From NCBI GenBank assembly GCA_017642335.1, contig JAGCPF010000013.1, positions 1 to 44,600 on the forward strand: a DNA stretch of 44,600 bases, written 5' to 3'. Shown in pieces: positions 1 through 6,678 of the stretch (positions within the stretch are counted from its first letter, which is position 1; every line of letters starts with the position of its first letter). Origin of the DNA: Fibrobacter sp. GTDB lineage: Bacteria > Fibrobacterota > Fibrobacteria > Fibrobacterales > Fibrobacteraceae. The notes beneath the pieces are model-generated. The model was not told where the DNA came from. It was given only the letters and a program-made list of their open reading frames with translations, and did not search any database. Both the position numbers and the translations under genes were made by a program.

Positions 1-186
1 ATCGAGGCCGCTAGGGAACGTGCCGCCGAGAGCCGGAAGAAGATGGTTTCCATTCGCATGGACTGCGACGACATCGACGGAATCAAGGCAAAGGCCGCGC
101 GAATGGGCGTGAACTACCAGACGCTTATCAACAGCCTGGTGCACCGATACCTCAACGGAACCGTCTCGTTCTCCGAGTCGTTCTAG
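1..186 (+). CDS. Ribbon-helix-helix (CopG/BrnA-type) antitoxin-like protein, C-terminal part
   Basis: The frame is open from the first base to a TAG at 184-186, giving 61 residues of a gene whose start lies outside the window. The visible part reads KKMVSIRMDCDDIDGIKAKA followed by ARMGVNYQTLINSLVHRYLNG. This is the pattern of RHH antitoxins of the BrnA/CopG type: a short strand (VSIRMD), a helix with alternating Ala/Lys, then the 'G-x-x-Y-Q-T-L-I' second helix. Such proteins bind operator DNA as dimers and often neutralise a toxin encoded just upstream, which would be off-window here. Whether it belongs to the phage or to flanking host DNA cannot be decided. Confident on the fold, unsure of the role. 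Confidence 0.7.
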   Translation: MEAARERAAESRKKMVSIRMDCDDIDGIKAKAARMGVNYQTLINSLVHRYLNGTVSFSESF

Positions 187-240
187 GCGTTGTGTGATCC
201 GTAAAATCTATTAGATGACCGCCGATGGTGGTTCAATGCA

Positions 241-266
241 AAAGGCTCGGGTGTTCCCGGGCCTTT
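241..266. terminator. Bidirectional hairpin terminator
   Basis: AAAGGCTCGGG (241-251) pairs with CCCGGGCCTTT (256-266) around the loop TGTT, with one T-G wobble. It lies between the convergent ends of the RHH gene (+) and the 37-aa gene (-). On the minus strand it is followed by TTTT, so it can end both transcripts. Confidence 0.75.
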
Positions 267-272
267 GGTGTT

Positions 273-386
273 TTATAGCGAGAGCAGTTCGCGGATGAGT
301 GTCATGGCCTCTTCGACGGTGAGGTCCTTTTGCGAGAGCTTGATTAGGATGGCGTAGATGTAGCCAAGTGTCTCTGCGTTTTTCAT
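273..386 (-). CDS. Small hypothetical protein (37 aa), divergent to the HTH regulator
   Basis: A 38-codon frame from ATG (386) to TAA (273-275), preceded on the minus strand by a Shine-Dalgarno-like AGGGAA and followed by a hairpin terminator. The peptide begins MKNAETLGYIYAILIKLSQK and ends MTLIRELLSL. It is predicted helical and amphipathic, with no membrane segment. It diverges from the HTH gene at 513, and the space between holds three operator-like repeats, an arrangement typical of a phage regulatory switch. No family is recognised. It could be a small repressor partner, an anti-repressor or a host-takeover peptide. Good start and terminator signals make it likely real despite its size. 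Confidence 0.55.
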   Translation of the reverse strand: MKNAETLGYIYAILIKLSQKDLTVEEAMTLIRELLSL

Positions 387-426
387 GCGTTCCCTGTAAA
401 TTCCTAGTGTTTTGGTGTAAATATAA

Positions 427-489
427 TACATTTTGTCTTAATTTTTGTACTTTTTGTGTTAAAAATTCAAAATTTTTATACATTTTGTC
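427..489. promoter_or_regulatory. Three phased operator-like repeats (TACATTTTGTC)
   Basis: TACATTTTGTC occurs at 427-437 and 479-489, with a variant TACTTTTTGTG at 448-458. Spacings are 21, 31 and 52 bp, close to 2, 3 and 5 helical turns, so all copies face the same side of the DNA. They fill the intergenic space between the divergent 37-aa gene (-) and the HTH gene (+). The last copy overlaps the expected -35 region of the rightward promoter. Binding of the HTH protein encoded next door is an inference. Confidence 0.6.
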
Positions 490-500
490 AAAAATAGTTC

Positions 501-512
501 TATATTGTGGAT
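501..512 (+). promoter_or_regulatory. Promoter -10 box giving a probable leaderless mRNA
   Basis: TATATT (501-506) is followed by six bases and then ATG (513). Transcription would start at or beside the start codon, and no Shine-Dalgarno sequence is present. The identical arrangement occurs at 1370-1382. No good -35 is seen; the operator repeat at 479-489 lies there instead. Confidence 0.5.
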
Positions 513-794
513 ATGGTAAAAGTAAAAGAGTTTATTGCGCGAGTCGGCATCAAGAGCCTGGATGAGCTTGCCGAAAAGCTGGAACTTTCGCCAGCAACCG
601 TCTATTCGTGGAGCCAGGGCAAACGCGCTCCTACTTACGATGTTTGTGTCAAACTCAGGCGACTGGGCATGACCAGCTACGAGCTGTTCGGAGAGGTTTT
701 CCCGACAGACGAAGAATTTTACAAGAATCGCGTGATGCGGTCGGTGGACCGCTTCTTGACGGATATCGGAATTTATACCAAGGAGAAAGTATGA
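513..794 (+). CDS. Helix-turn-helix (XRE-like) phage regulator
   Basis: A 93-aa protein starting MVKVKEFIARVGIKSLDELA. Residues about 10-45 form an HTH: 'SLDELAEKLELSPATVYSWSQGKRAPTYDV', with the recognition helix SPATVYSWSQG, as in Cro/C1-type repressors. A GTG two codons upstream (507) is possible, but ATG 513 fits the six-base distance from the -10 box and would be leaderless. It heads a three-gene operon whose members overlap by a few bases (791, 1029). It is divergent from the 37-aa gene and preceded by three phased repeats that it may bind. Probable role: lysis/lysogeny repressor or early regulator. Fold confident, role inferred. Confidence 0.7.
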   Translation: MVKVKEFIARVGIKSLDELAEKLELSPATVYSWSQGKRAPTYDVCVKLRRLGMTSYELFGEVFPTDEEFYKNRVMRSVDRFLTDIGIYTKEKV

Positions 795-1039
795 CTGGTG
801 AAGAAATGGAAGTGGCCTACTGTAAGTCCCGCAGAACGTGCATGAAGTCGTTCCTGATGTGGCTCGATGAACATGCCCAAACGGCAGAAGAAGCTCTCGA
901 AATGGGCTTGCCTGAGGACCAGGTGCTAAAACTTACAATCGGGGCCATGAAGAAAGCCGCCGACATGATCAGAAAAGACCTCGACAAGGGTGTCGAACTT
1001 ATATCCGAAATGGAAAACGACGGCCAGAATGCAAGATAG
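791..1039 (+). CDS. Hypothetical small phage protein (82 aa) in the regulator operon
   Basis: Starts at ATG 791, overlapping the stop of the HTH gene (ATGA), with AAGGAGAAAG just upstream as ribosome binding site. The product is acidic and mostly helical, with the stretch 'MKKAADMIRKDLDKGVELISEMEND' near the end. No DNA-binding motif or membrane segment is seen. Its last 11 bases overlap the start of the next gene at 1029, so the three genes are probably translated together. Position between two DNA-binding proteins suggests a regulatory accessory role. No family is recognised. Confidence 0.6.
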   Translation: MTGEEMEVAYCKSRRTCMKSFLMWLDEHAQTAEEALEMGLPEDQVLKLTIGAMKKAADMIRKDLDKGVELISEMENDGQNAR

Positions 1040-1346
1040 GCCCCTTTTCTGCATCGTGGCGAGCCGTGCCGAGGCTGCCAAGGCCAAGCCCGACCTGGGC
1101 AAGTATAGCCCAAAGGCGCTTGCCGCCAAGGAAGGCGTCAAGCCCAAGACCGTCTACACCTGGGTGCGCGCTGGGCTCCCGGCGCTACGCCACGGGCCCA
1201 AGGGCGACATCGAGATTTATTACCAGGATTACGTGCGCTGGATGATCGAGTGCGCCCGAAATCCGGAAAACGAGGTCAAGGGAGTGCCCGTGTGGGCCTA
1301 CTGGTTTGTCCGCGCTGAAGGCTGGAAAAGCCCGGTTACTGGATAG
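1029..1346 (+). CDS. Excisionase/MerR-like DNA-binding protein
   Basis: ATG 1029 is chosen because it overlaps the end of the preceding gene; longer frames lack a start signal. The 105-aa product contains a winged-helix-like motif: 'YSPKALAAKEGVKPKTVYTWVRAGLPALRHGPKGDIEIYYQDYVRWM' (split here only for description). The helix-turn-helix is AAKEGVKPKTVYTWVRAG, followed by a wing and the 'I-x-I-Y-Y-Q-D-Y' strand typical of HTH_17/excisionase proteins. Such proteins bend DNA in recombination or act as transcription regulators. Unlike classic excisionases it is far from the integrase at 34.4 kb, so a regulatory function is at least as likely. Confidence 0.6.
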   Translation: MQDRPLFCIVASRAEAAKAKPDLGKYSPKALAAKEGVKPKTVYTWVRAGLPALRHGPKGDIEIYYQDYVRWMIECARNPENEVKGVPVWAYWFVRAEGWKSPVTG

Positions 1347-1375
1347 TTGATTATCTTTACCTAAAAATGTATATT
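1347..1375 (+). promoter_or_regulatory. Sigma70-like promoter for the gene at 1382 (leaderless)
   Basis: TTGATT (1347-1352), a 17-bp spacer and TATATT (1370-1375), followed by six bases and ATG 1382. The predicted transcription start coincides with the start codon, so the message would lack a leader. No Shine-Dalgarno sequence is seen before either candidate ATG. Confidence 0.65.
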
Positions 1376-1381
1376 CTGGGC

Positions 1382-2146
1382 ATGGAAGAAGAATATCTTG
1401 ACATACACATATCGAACAACAGTATGGTTAGCCTTGCTGACCTTGCTGATTCGATGAACGCCATGGCGTCCGAGTTTCATGATTTCTGCAATTCGCACGA
1501 ATGTAACTGCAATGCAGAGCTCAAGGTAAAGGAAATCCGCAAGGGAAGTATCGAACTGCTGTTAGTGTCTTCTGTTCCTATGCTCGTTCCGATAGCCGAA
1601 AACTTTAACACGATTGTCCAATTCGGATGCTACTTGCGTGATGTGTTTACTTCGCTTGCAACAAGGTCGAGCGAACGGGAATCTATTTCGCTTTCTACTC
1701 TGGAGAACGTGAAGCGTATTGTTGCCACTACCGCGAAGGATGCTGGCGGCAGTACAGAAATATCCGTCAAGGGTAATAACAACACTATCAACGTCTACAG
1801 GTTTGGCGATGCGGATGGAAAAAATATCAGCGAAAGTGCGCAATATGTGATTGATACGGCCCGGCTTCCGGAAAAGAACGTGTTTGTCAAGCAGATTCTG
1901 TACTTCAAGCAGATTCGCGATTCCAAGGACAATATTGGCGATAGGGCCGTCATAGAAGATTTTTCAAAATCTCCAAAGAAAGTCGTGTACGTTGATCCGG
2001 ATTTCAAGAAAGCCGTAATCAGCTCTAGCGAGAACGTGTTTGATTACGCTTTTCTTGTGGATGCCGAGGTGTGCAGGGTGGCCGGTAAGGTCGTTGCCTA
2101 TAGGGTTCTCAAATTCCACGAACGATTCAAGATAGACGAAGATTGA
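1382..2146 (+). CDS. Unknown protein (254 aa), own promoter, leaderless
   Basis: Start chosen at ATG 1382, at the predicted transcription start; an upstream ATG at 1367 lies inside the -10 region. The N-terminal half has alternating strands and helices (MEEEYLDIHISNNSMVSLAD; 'LKVKEIRKGSIELLLVSSV') and a fairly hydrophobic stretch around residues 62-95. A central 'STEISVKGNNNTINVY' looks like a beta turn segment, and the C-terminal third ends with a beta-rich 'VFDYAFLVDAEVCRVAGKVVAYRVLKF'. No catalytic motif is recognised. Own promoter and own terminator (2176-2200) make it a monocistronic unit between the regulators and the packaging region, a common place for lysogeny-expressed accessory genes such as superinfection-exclusion or defence factors. 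That role is only an inference from position. Confidence 0.6.
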   Translation: MEEEYLDIHISNNSMVSLADLADSMNAMASEFHDFCNSHECNCNAELKVKEIRKGSIELLLVSSVPMLVPIAENFNTIVQFGCYLRDVFTSLATRSSERESISLSTLENVKRIVATTAKDAGGSTEISVKGNNNTINVYRFGDADGKNISESAQYVIDTARLPEKNVFVKQILYFKQIRDSKDNIGDRAVIEDFSKSPKKVVYVDPDFKKAVISSSENVFDYAFLVDAEVCRVAGKVVAYRVLKFHERFKIDED

Positions 2147-2175
2147 TTCAATTAGATCAGGTTTGTTTTTGAACA

Positions 2176-2200
2176 GGTCCCCGTTTCGGCGGGGCCTTTT
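2176..2200 (+). terminator. Rho-independent terminator after the gene at 1382
   Basis: CCCCG (2179-2183) pairs with CGGGG (2190-2194) around TTTCGG, with flanking imperfect pairs and TTTT at 2197-2200. Confidence 0.7.
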
Positions 2201-2259
2201 CTGTTTGCGGTCGGTTCGGCTGCCGATTGCCCGACCCACGCAAGAAAGAAAAAGCACCA

Positions 2260-2460
2260 AAAAGAAAGAAGTTTTATCAAATACTTTATTTTTCTTTATA
2301 TAAATAAATATTATCCTATACTATAAGTAAATAGTAAGAGTTCGCCCCCCTTTTTCGCAGGGCGGAAATTTTAAATTTAAAGTTTTATATTGTCCGAAAA
2401 TTGGCGTTTTTATGTAAAAAGTGAAAGAATTTAAATTTATTTCCGCAGGCGGAAATTTTG
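2260..2460. other. AT-rich non-coding segment with palindrome and repeats
   Basis: About 2260-2340 is A/T-rich (for example the run TTTCTTTATATAAATAAATA). A perfect palindrome ATTTCCGC-AG-GCGGAAAT lies at 2439-2456. Its right half is part of a direct repeat, CGCAGG(G)CGGAAATTTT, also found near 2356. TTAAATTTA flanks both copies. I see no credible gene: frames through here lack ribosome binding sites. It could be a DNA-unwinding element of an origin, or part of the cos/pac region with the GGTTAA array to its right. Confidence 0.5.
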
Positions 2461-2657
2461 TAATTATCAAAAATTTGCGGTGTTGGTGTTTGCGTGTGGC
2501 ATTCTGCCTGGTTCGATACCCTGTTTGCCGGGGTCTCGTTAGGCTCATGGCAAATTATAGCCTATACGCGCGTTCTGCGGCCCTCTTGCGTCTGGGCATG
2601 GTGTTAGGCGGGCAAAGTAAAAAGAGAGCGCTGCGGGCCGCGCTGGGTGGCCAAATC

Positions 2658-3120
2658 GGTTAAATTGCGCGGTTAACTGGTTAATCAAGTGGTCGCGCAC
2701 GGTGGCGTTTTCGTGGGTTAACGGCCCAAATAACCCCTCGATTGCGGCGGTTCTAAGCCCAAAACTTAACCTTGGCTGACGGTTATCTCTCCCGATTGGT
2801 TAATCGTCTGTTTGGCCTTGTACTGAACGCCTTCGCGCTTGGTAAAAACGGCTGTCAGTAGGCGGGTCGTATAGTCTAAAGTTAAGCGGTTAATCTCAAA
2901 GTTAAGCGGTTCAGGGCACCCCACCCCGCCCGGGTAGGCCCCCCGTCAAAAAGGGTTGCTAAGCCTGGGCAAGCAAATGGGGTTTTTGGCGACCCACTTT
3001 TGTCGCAAATTTTTGAGATTTTCGGGCGGGTTAACGGGTTCCTGGGTTTCGCTCGATTTTTTTTGTGTCTTTACTTAACCTTTAATGCAGTCTTTCGGTT
3101 AATCTTGGTTTAGAGGTTAA
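2658..3120. repeat. Array of eleven GGTTAA/TTAACC sites upstream of the small terminase
   Basis: GGTTAA on + at 2658, 2671, 2679, 2716, 2798, 2888, 3029, 3097 and 3115; the reverse complement TTAACC at 2766 and 3075. That is 11 hits in 463 bp, where chance would give well under one. The last copy abuts the start codon of the terminase small-subunit gene. No gene is seen here. The arrangement recalls the binding sites of lambda gpNu1 in cosB beside the terminase genes, or iterons of an origin. A GC-rich block at about 2914-2947 with CCCGGG is the most cos-like cutting-site candidate, which is speculative. Confidence 0.65.
2878..2911 (+). repeat. Tandem 14-bp repeat AAAGTTAAGCGGTT, 20-bp period
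   Basis: AAAGTTAAGCGGTT is perfect at 2878-2891 and 2898-2911. The 20-bp period is about two helical turns. It contains the GGTT core and lies within the GGTTAA array, so it is probably part of the same protein-binding region. Confidence 0.7.
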
Positions 3121-3123
3121 CAC

Positions 3124-3837
3124 ATGGACTACCAACGCCACCAACATTCCTACCCGGACGAAGAACTTGAAACAGGGGCCCAGTTTGCAAAGCAGATCGG
3201 TGTCTCTGGTGCGGCAGTATCGAAGGCGACCGCCAAGGGGCGTCTCGATACCTTCCGGAATTCGCGTGGCGAAAAGTGCTACCACAAGGTGGTTTCGGCG
3301 CAGCAGTGGACGCTCAAGAAGGACCGCAGCAAGGTCACTACTCCGACTCGCGGGCAAATGGCCGCCGGTTACGACAATTTGGACGCCCAGGCGACGGCCC
3401 ACATTCTCGGTAACGAGAATCCGCAGGCCCCGAAGCCTGTTTCGGCTCCTGTCCAGGGAATTGATTTCGGATCCGTGATGCAGGAACGCCAGGAATTTGA
3501 AATTTCGAGAGCGGAAAAAGAGTTCCATAACGCCAGAGTTGCCAAGTTTAAGGCCGACGAGATGGAGGGCCGCCTTGTCGATAAGCAGACGGTGTTCCTG
3601 AAGGCCTACCAGATGGGTGCCATGATCCAAGAAAAGGTCATGAACATGTACGTGCAGCTTGCTCCGAAGATTGTTGGCCATATCCAGGAGCAGTTAAGCA
3701 TGTCCGGAATCGAGGCTGAAAAACTCCGCGTGGCCATGAAAGACTCTAACCACGAAATTGGCGAAATCATCCGCAAGGAATCGATTACGGTGCTCAAGGA
3801 CTTGAGCGAACGCACTCCGGAGAACTTTTTCGACTGA
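3124..3837 (+). CDS. Terminase small subunit (Nu1-like, DNA recognition)
   Basis: A 237-aa protein that opens the packaging operon. Residues about 14-40 (LETGAQFAKQIGVSGAAVSK) form an HTH like that of lambda gpNu1, which recognises the packaging site. The middle and C-terminus are helical and charged (residues about 118-160 'RQEFEISRAEKEFHNARVAKFKADEM'), as in the oligomerisation and large-subunit-binding parts of small terminases. Start ATG 3124 has GAGG upstream overlapping the last GGTTAA site. The stop overlaps the ATG of the large subunit (TGATG). The neighbouring GGTTAA array is the natural candidate binding site. Family assignment rests on the HTH, position and the downstream GpA homologue. 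Confidence 0.8.
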   Translation: MDYQRHQHSYPDEELETGAQFAKQIGVSGAAVSKATAKGRLDTFRNSRGEKCYHKVVSAQQWTLKKDRSKVTTPTRGQMAAGYDNLDAQATAHILGNENPQAPKPVSAPVQGIDFGSVMQERQEFEISRAEKEFHNARVAKFKADEMEGRLVDKQTVFLKAYQMGAMIQEKVMNMYVQLAPKIVGHIQEQLSMSGIEAEKLRVAMKDSNHEIGEIIRKESITVLKDLSERTPENFFD

Positions 3838-5723
3838 TGGCTGAACAGCTGACAGAACCGACTGCCGTTGCGCAGAAATTCGAAAACACGCTACCTTATA
3901 CCGGCAACGTGGATTTCTGCCTTGGCGGTCTGATTCAGGGGCTCACGCCGCCAAAAGATCAGACGATTAGCCAGTGGGCGGCAGAAAACCGACTCTTGGC
4001 GGGCGAAGCGTCCGCTTCGAAGGGTAAGTGGACCAATGACCGCACGCCTTACCTGGTAGAAATCATGGATATGCTCAGCCCGCAAAGCCCCTGCAGCGAT
4101 GTGGCGTTCATGAAGGGCTCGCAGATTGGCGGCACCGAGTGCATGATCAACACGGCGCTTTACTACATGCTGCAAAGCCCGTGCCCGATTGGCCTTTATC
4201 AGACCACCGACGATGCCGCCGCCGATTTCGAGCGCCAACGATTGGCCCCGACTTTTGCGGCGATGAAGATGGACCAGTATTTCACTGGCGACACCGCCGG
4301 TTGCAAGGAATATCCGGGTGGCATCTTCTTTCTCGGTTCAGGTGGCTCCGCTTCGCAGTTGCGCTCGAAGCCCCTGCAGGTGGTGCTCTGTGACGAAATC
4401 TCGGGTTGGCCTCTCGACTGCAACGGCGAAGGTGATCCGTGCGACCTGGTGAAGCGTAGAACGACGAACTTTCCGCGCAGAAAGCGCTTCTGGAACTCGA
4501 CACCGACCATCAAGGGTAAGTGCCGCATTACCAAGAAATTCGAAATTGGCGACCAGCGCTACTACAATGTTCCTTGCCCGCATTGCGGCGAGCTGCACGT
4601 GTGGGAATTCAAGAACATGGTGTGGGACAAGGATGCCGACGGTAATAATTTGCCGTACACCGTGCGCATGAAGTGCCCGCATTGCGAAGGTGAATATCAG
4701 GAATGGCGAAAGACTGAACTGATGGCGCAGGGGCAGTGGGTGCCCACGAATCCGAATGGAGCTTACCCGAGCTACCATTTGAGCGCTTTCTATAGCCCGC
4801 TCGGGTGGTATTCCTGGGAAGAGGCCGTGACGGAGTTCCTGGAAGCGAAGGGTGACCCGCAAAAGCTGAAGGTGTGGACCAACAACGTGGAAGGCCGTGC
4901 TTGGGATGAAGAAAACCAGGTCCGGCACGATTTCTCGGAATTGTTCTTGCGTCGCGAAGAATATGGATGCGAAGTTCCGGATGATGTCGTGATTTTGACT
5001 GCGGGCGTAGACACCCAGGATGACCGATTGGAAGTGGAAATAGTCGGATGGGGCCGAGGGCTCGAAAGCTGGAGCATCGACTACAGGATTATTCCGGGTG
5101 ACCCTGACCGCTCGGAAGTGTGGGAAACTCTTGACGAAATCCTTATGGAATCGCACTACGAGAAAGCGGACGGTACACAACTTTACATTGCGGCCGCGCT
5201 TGTTGACTCTGGCGGACATAAGACTACATCCGTCTACAAGTATTGCGCAAAGCGTGAATGGCGGCGCATTTATGCCAGTATTGGTGCGCGTGGTCCGAAT
5301 AGGCCTGTCATCAGTCGCCCGGGATCCACGAAAAAATCCTCTGCAGAAAACGCCAAGCTTATTACCGTTGGCACGGATACTGTCAAGGATTGGTTCTTCA
5401 ATGTTCTTGCGTACAACAATCCTGGTCCGGGATATTGCCATTTTCCGATGAAAGATGTCTATGATCAGGAACATTTCAAGCAGCTTGCCGAATCGGAAGT
5501 GAAAAAATCACACATGAGTCGCGGTTTTCTGACCTATTCTTACGACAAGGTCAGAGATCGTAACGAGGCTCTTGACTGTAGGGTGTATTCGCGTGCGGCT
5601 CTCAATTTAGTTGGCGTCGATGTGGACAAGATGGCTGCTGCGGGTGTCAGTTATACAAGGAATCCGGCCCGAAAAGCGCCGGTTCGTAGAGGTTTTGTTG
5701 TCAACCAGGGAATGAAAATATGA
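3837..5723 (+). CDS. Terminase large subunit, GpA family (packaging ATPase/nuclease)
   Basis: A 628-aa protein close to lambda gpA in length (641 aa). It drives DNA into the prohead by ATP hydrolysis and cuts the concatemer. The N-terminal ATPase part has 'DVAFMKGSQIGGTE' (Walker A-like region, about residues 84-97) and 'LQVVLCDEISGW' (Walker B, about 180-191). A cysteine pair motif, 'CPHCGELHVWEF' and 'MKCPHCEGEY', matches the zinc-binding feature of GpA proteins. The C-terminal nuclease has 'AGVDTQDDRLEVEIVGWG', the typical GpA acidic motif. Translation is coupled to the small subunit by the TGATG overlap. GpA terminases normally make cohesive ends, supporting a cos site upstream. Confidence 0.93.
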   Translation: MAEQLTEPTAVAQKFENTLPYTGNVDFCLGGLIQGLTPPKDQTISQWAAENRLLAGEASASKGKWTNDRTPYLVEIMDMLSPQSPCSDVAFMKGSQIGGTECMINTALYYMLQSPCPIGLYQTTDDAAADFERQRLAPTFAAMKMDQYFTGDTAGCKEYPGGIFFLGSGGSASQLRSKPLQVVLCDEISGWPLDCNGEGDPCDLVKRRTTNFPRRKRFWNSTPTIKGKCRITKKFEIGDQRYYNVPCPHCGELHVWEFKNMVWDKDADGNNLPYTVRMKCPHCEGEYQEWRKTELMAQGQWVPTNPNGAYPSYHLSAFYSPLGWYSWEEAVTEFLEAKGDPQKLKVWTNNVEGRAWDEENQVRHDFSELFLRREEYGCEVPDDVVILTAGVDTQDDRLEVEIVGWGRGLESWSIDYRIIPGDPDRSEVWETLDEILMESHYEKADGTQLYIAAALVDSGGHKTTSVYKYCAKREWRRIYASIGARGPNRPVISRPGSTKKSSAENAKLITVGTDTVKDWFFNVLAYNNPGPGYCHFPMKDVYDQEHFKQLAESEVKKSHMSRGFLTYSYDKVRDRNEALDCRVYSRAALNLVGVDVDKMAAAGVSYTRNPARKAPVRRGFVVNQGMKI

Positions 5724-6385
5724 GTACAATCAACTGCACTTTGGAAAATCTGGCGAAAACGCTGGAAAAAGAAATCAAAAAGGAAATAAAGCAGGTTCAG
5801 TTTGCTGCTGTCGGTGCCCTGAACAGGTGCGCTTTTGACGCTCAAAAAGCTTTGCGTGGAGCCTATTCGGGTGCATTCCATGTCCGAAACAAGAGTTTGC
5901 CGCGAAAAATCGAGGTGACGAAGGCGACAAAGGAGAACCCCGTGGCCGTTGTAGCCCTGAACGCTCCAAGTACAGAATTTATGGAAATTCACACTACTGG
6001 CGGCGTGGCAAAACCTACCAAAAGCAAGGCGATGGCTATTCCGGACAAGAGCATCCAGGAGCCTGGCAGAACATCGATGGGTCGTATGAAACAATCGCTG
6101 AAACCGTCGAACTTGCTCAAGTACGCTGATACTCACCAGTCTAAAAAGCGTGGAAAAGTTGCGACCCCGCACGCCTTCAAGATGACGACAAAAGGTGGAG
6201 AGGTTGTTGTTGCTCGCAGGAACAAGGCCGACCGCTCGGAAATGGATTGGCTGTACCGTGAAGAAAAGGAAGCCGAGATCAAGAAGAGTTGGGACTTTAA
6301 GGGAGTAGTCCAAAAAGTGGTTGACCGAAGGATGGAAAAGTATTTTGATGAAAACCTGAAAAAAGCAATGGCCACCGCAAAATAA
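5720..6385 (+). CDS. Hypothetical phage structural or connector-type protein (221 aa)
   Basis: Starts ATGA-overlapped with the terminase stop and is followed by a hairpin. It is lysine-rich and basic, with a helical N-terminus (LAKTLEKEIKKEIKQVQFAA) and a beta-containing middle ('GAFHVRNKSLPRKIEVTKAT'). This pattern resembles HK97-gp10-like or minor tail/connector proteins, in which an N-terminal helix precedes a 'V-R-x-x-x-L-x-x-K-I' strand. I cannot assign it to a named family with certainty. It lies between the terminase and the gpW-like gene, a slot lambda does not fill. Confidence 0.6.
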   Translation: MSTINCTLENLAKTLEKEIKKEIKQVQFAAVGALNRCAFDAQKALRGAYSGAFHVRNKSLPRKIEVTKATKENPVAVVALNAPSTEFMEIHTTGGVAKPTKSKAMAIPDKSIQEPGRTSMGRMKQSLKPSNLLKYADTHQSKKRGKVATPHAFKMTTKGGEVVVARRNKADRSEMDWLYREEKEAEIKKSWDFKGVVQKVVDRRMEKYFDENLKKAMATAK

Positions 6386-6387
6386 GC

Positions 6388-6439
6388 AAAAAAATCTTGT
6401 GTCATTTTAGCCCTTTTGCTCTTGCAATAGGGCTATTTT
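6388..6439 (+). promoter_or_regulatory. Intergenic module A: A-run, TCTTGTGTCA, hairpin, TATTTT
   Basis: Seven A then TCTTGTGTCA (6395-6404), a hairpin at 6408-6435 (TAGCCCT and TTGC pairing with GCAA and AGGGCTA, loop TCTT), then TATTTT (6434-6439), six bases and ATG 6446. The same upstream 16-mer recurs at 20290-20305, again exactly 39 bp before a TATTTT. The hairpin may end the terminase transcript; TATTTT is a candidate -10 box for a leaderless message. No -35 box is visible, which suggests an activator bound at the upstream element. Confidence 0.5.
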
Positions 6440-6445
6440 ATGTGC

Positions 6446-6673
6446 ATGGCCGGTTTGTATTCTGTCGAACTCTGTGAACGGATGGTCGCTTCTGCCGAGG
6501 CGGCCCTCGCGAAGGCTATGGAAGCACAAAGCTACTCCATTGGGGGGCGTTCCTTGAGTCGCGCTTCCGTGGATGCGTGTCAGAAACAACTGGACTTATG
6601 GTTGGGTCGTCTTGCCACGGCGAAAGGTTTGCGTCGTGGCAAGGCGTTCTGCGTTGCGTCTATTCCGCATTAG
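6446..6673 (+). CDS. gpW/DUF6148-like head-tail joining protein
   Basis: A 75-aa protein. Residues about 15-60, 'VASAEAALAKAMEAQSYSI' followed by GGRSLSRASVDACQKQLDLW, match the gpW-like pattern of a helical hairpin with the 'Y-x-I-x-G-R-S-L-x-R' turn. Lambda gpW is 68 aa and seals the DNA-filled head for tail attachment; its gene also lies just before the portal gene. ATG 6440 is an alternative start; 6446 fits the six-base distance from TATTTT. No Shine-Dalgarno sequence is present, consistent with a leaderless start. Confidence 0.75.
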   Translation: MAGLYSVELCERMVASAEAALAKAMEAQSYSIGGRSLSRASVDACQKQLDLWLGRLATAKGLRRGKAFCVASIPH

Positions 6674-6678
6674 GGCTT

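Noticed and set aside
2421..2663. 80-aa open frame in the non-coding region upstream of the terminase
   Set aside because: No ribosome binding site, unusual residue make-up, and it crosses the palindrome and repeat elements.
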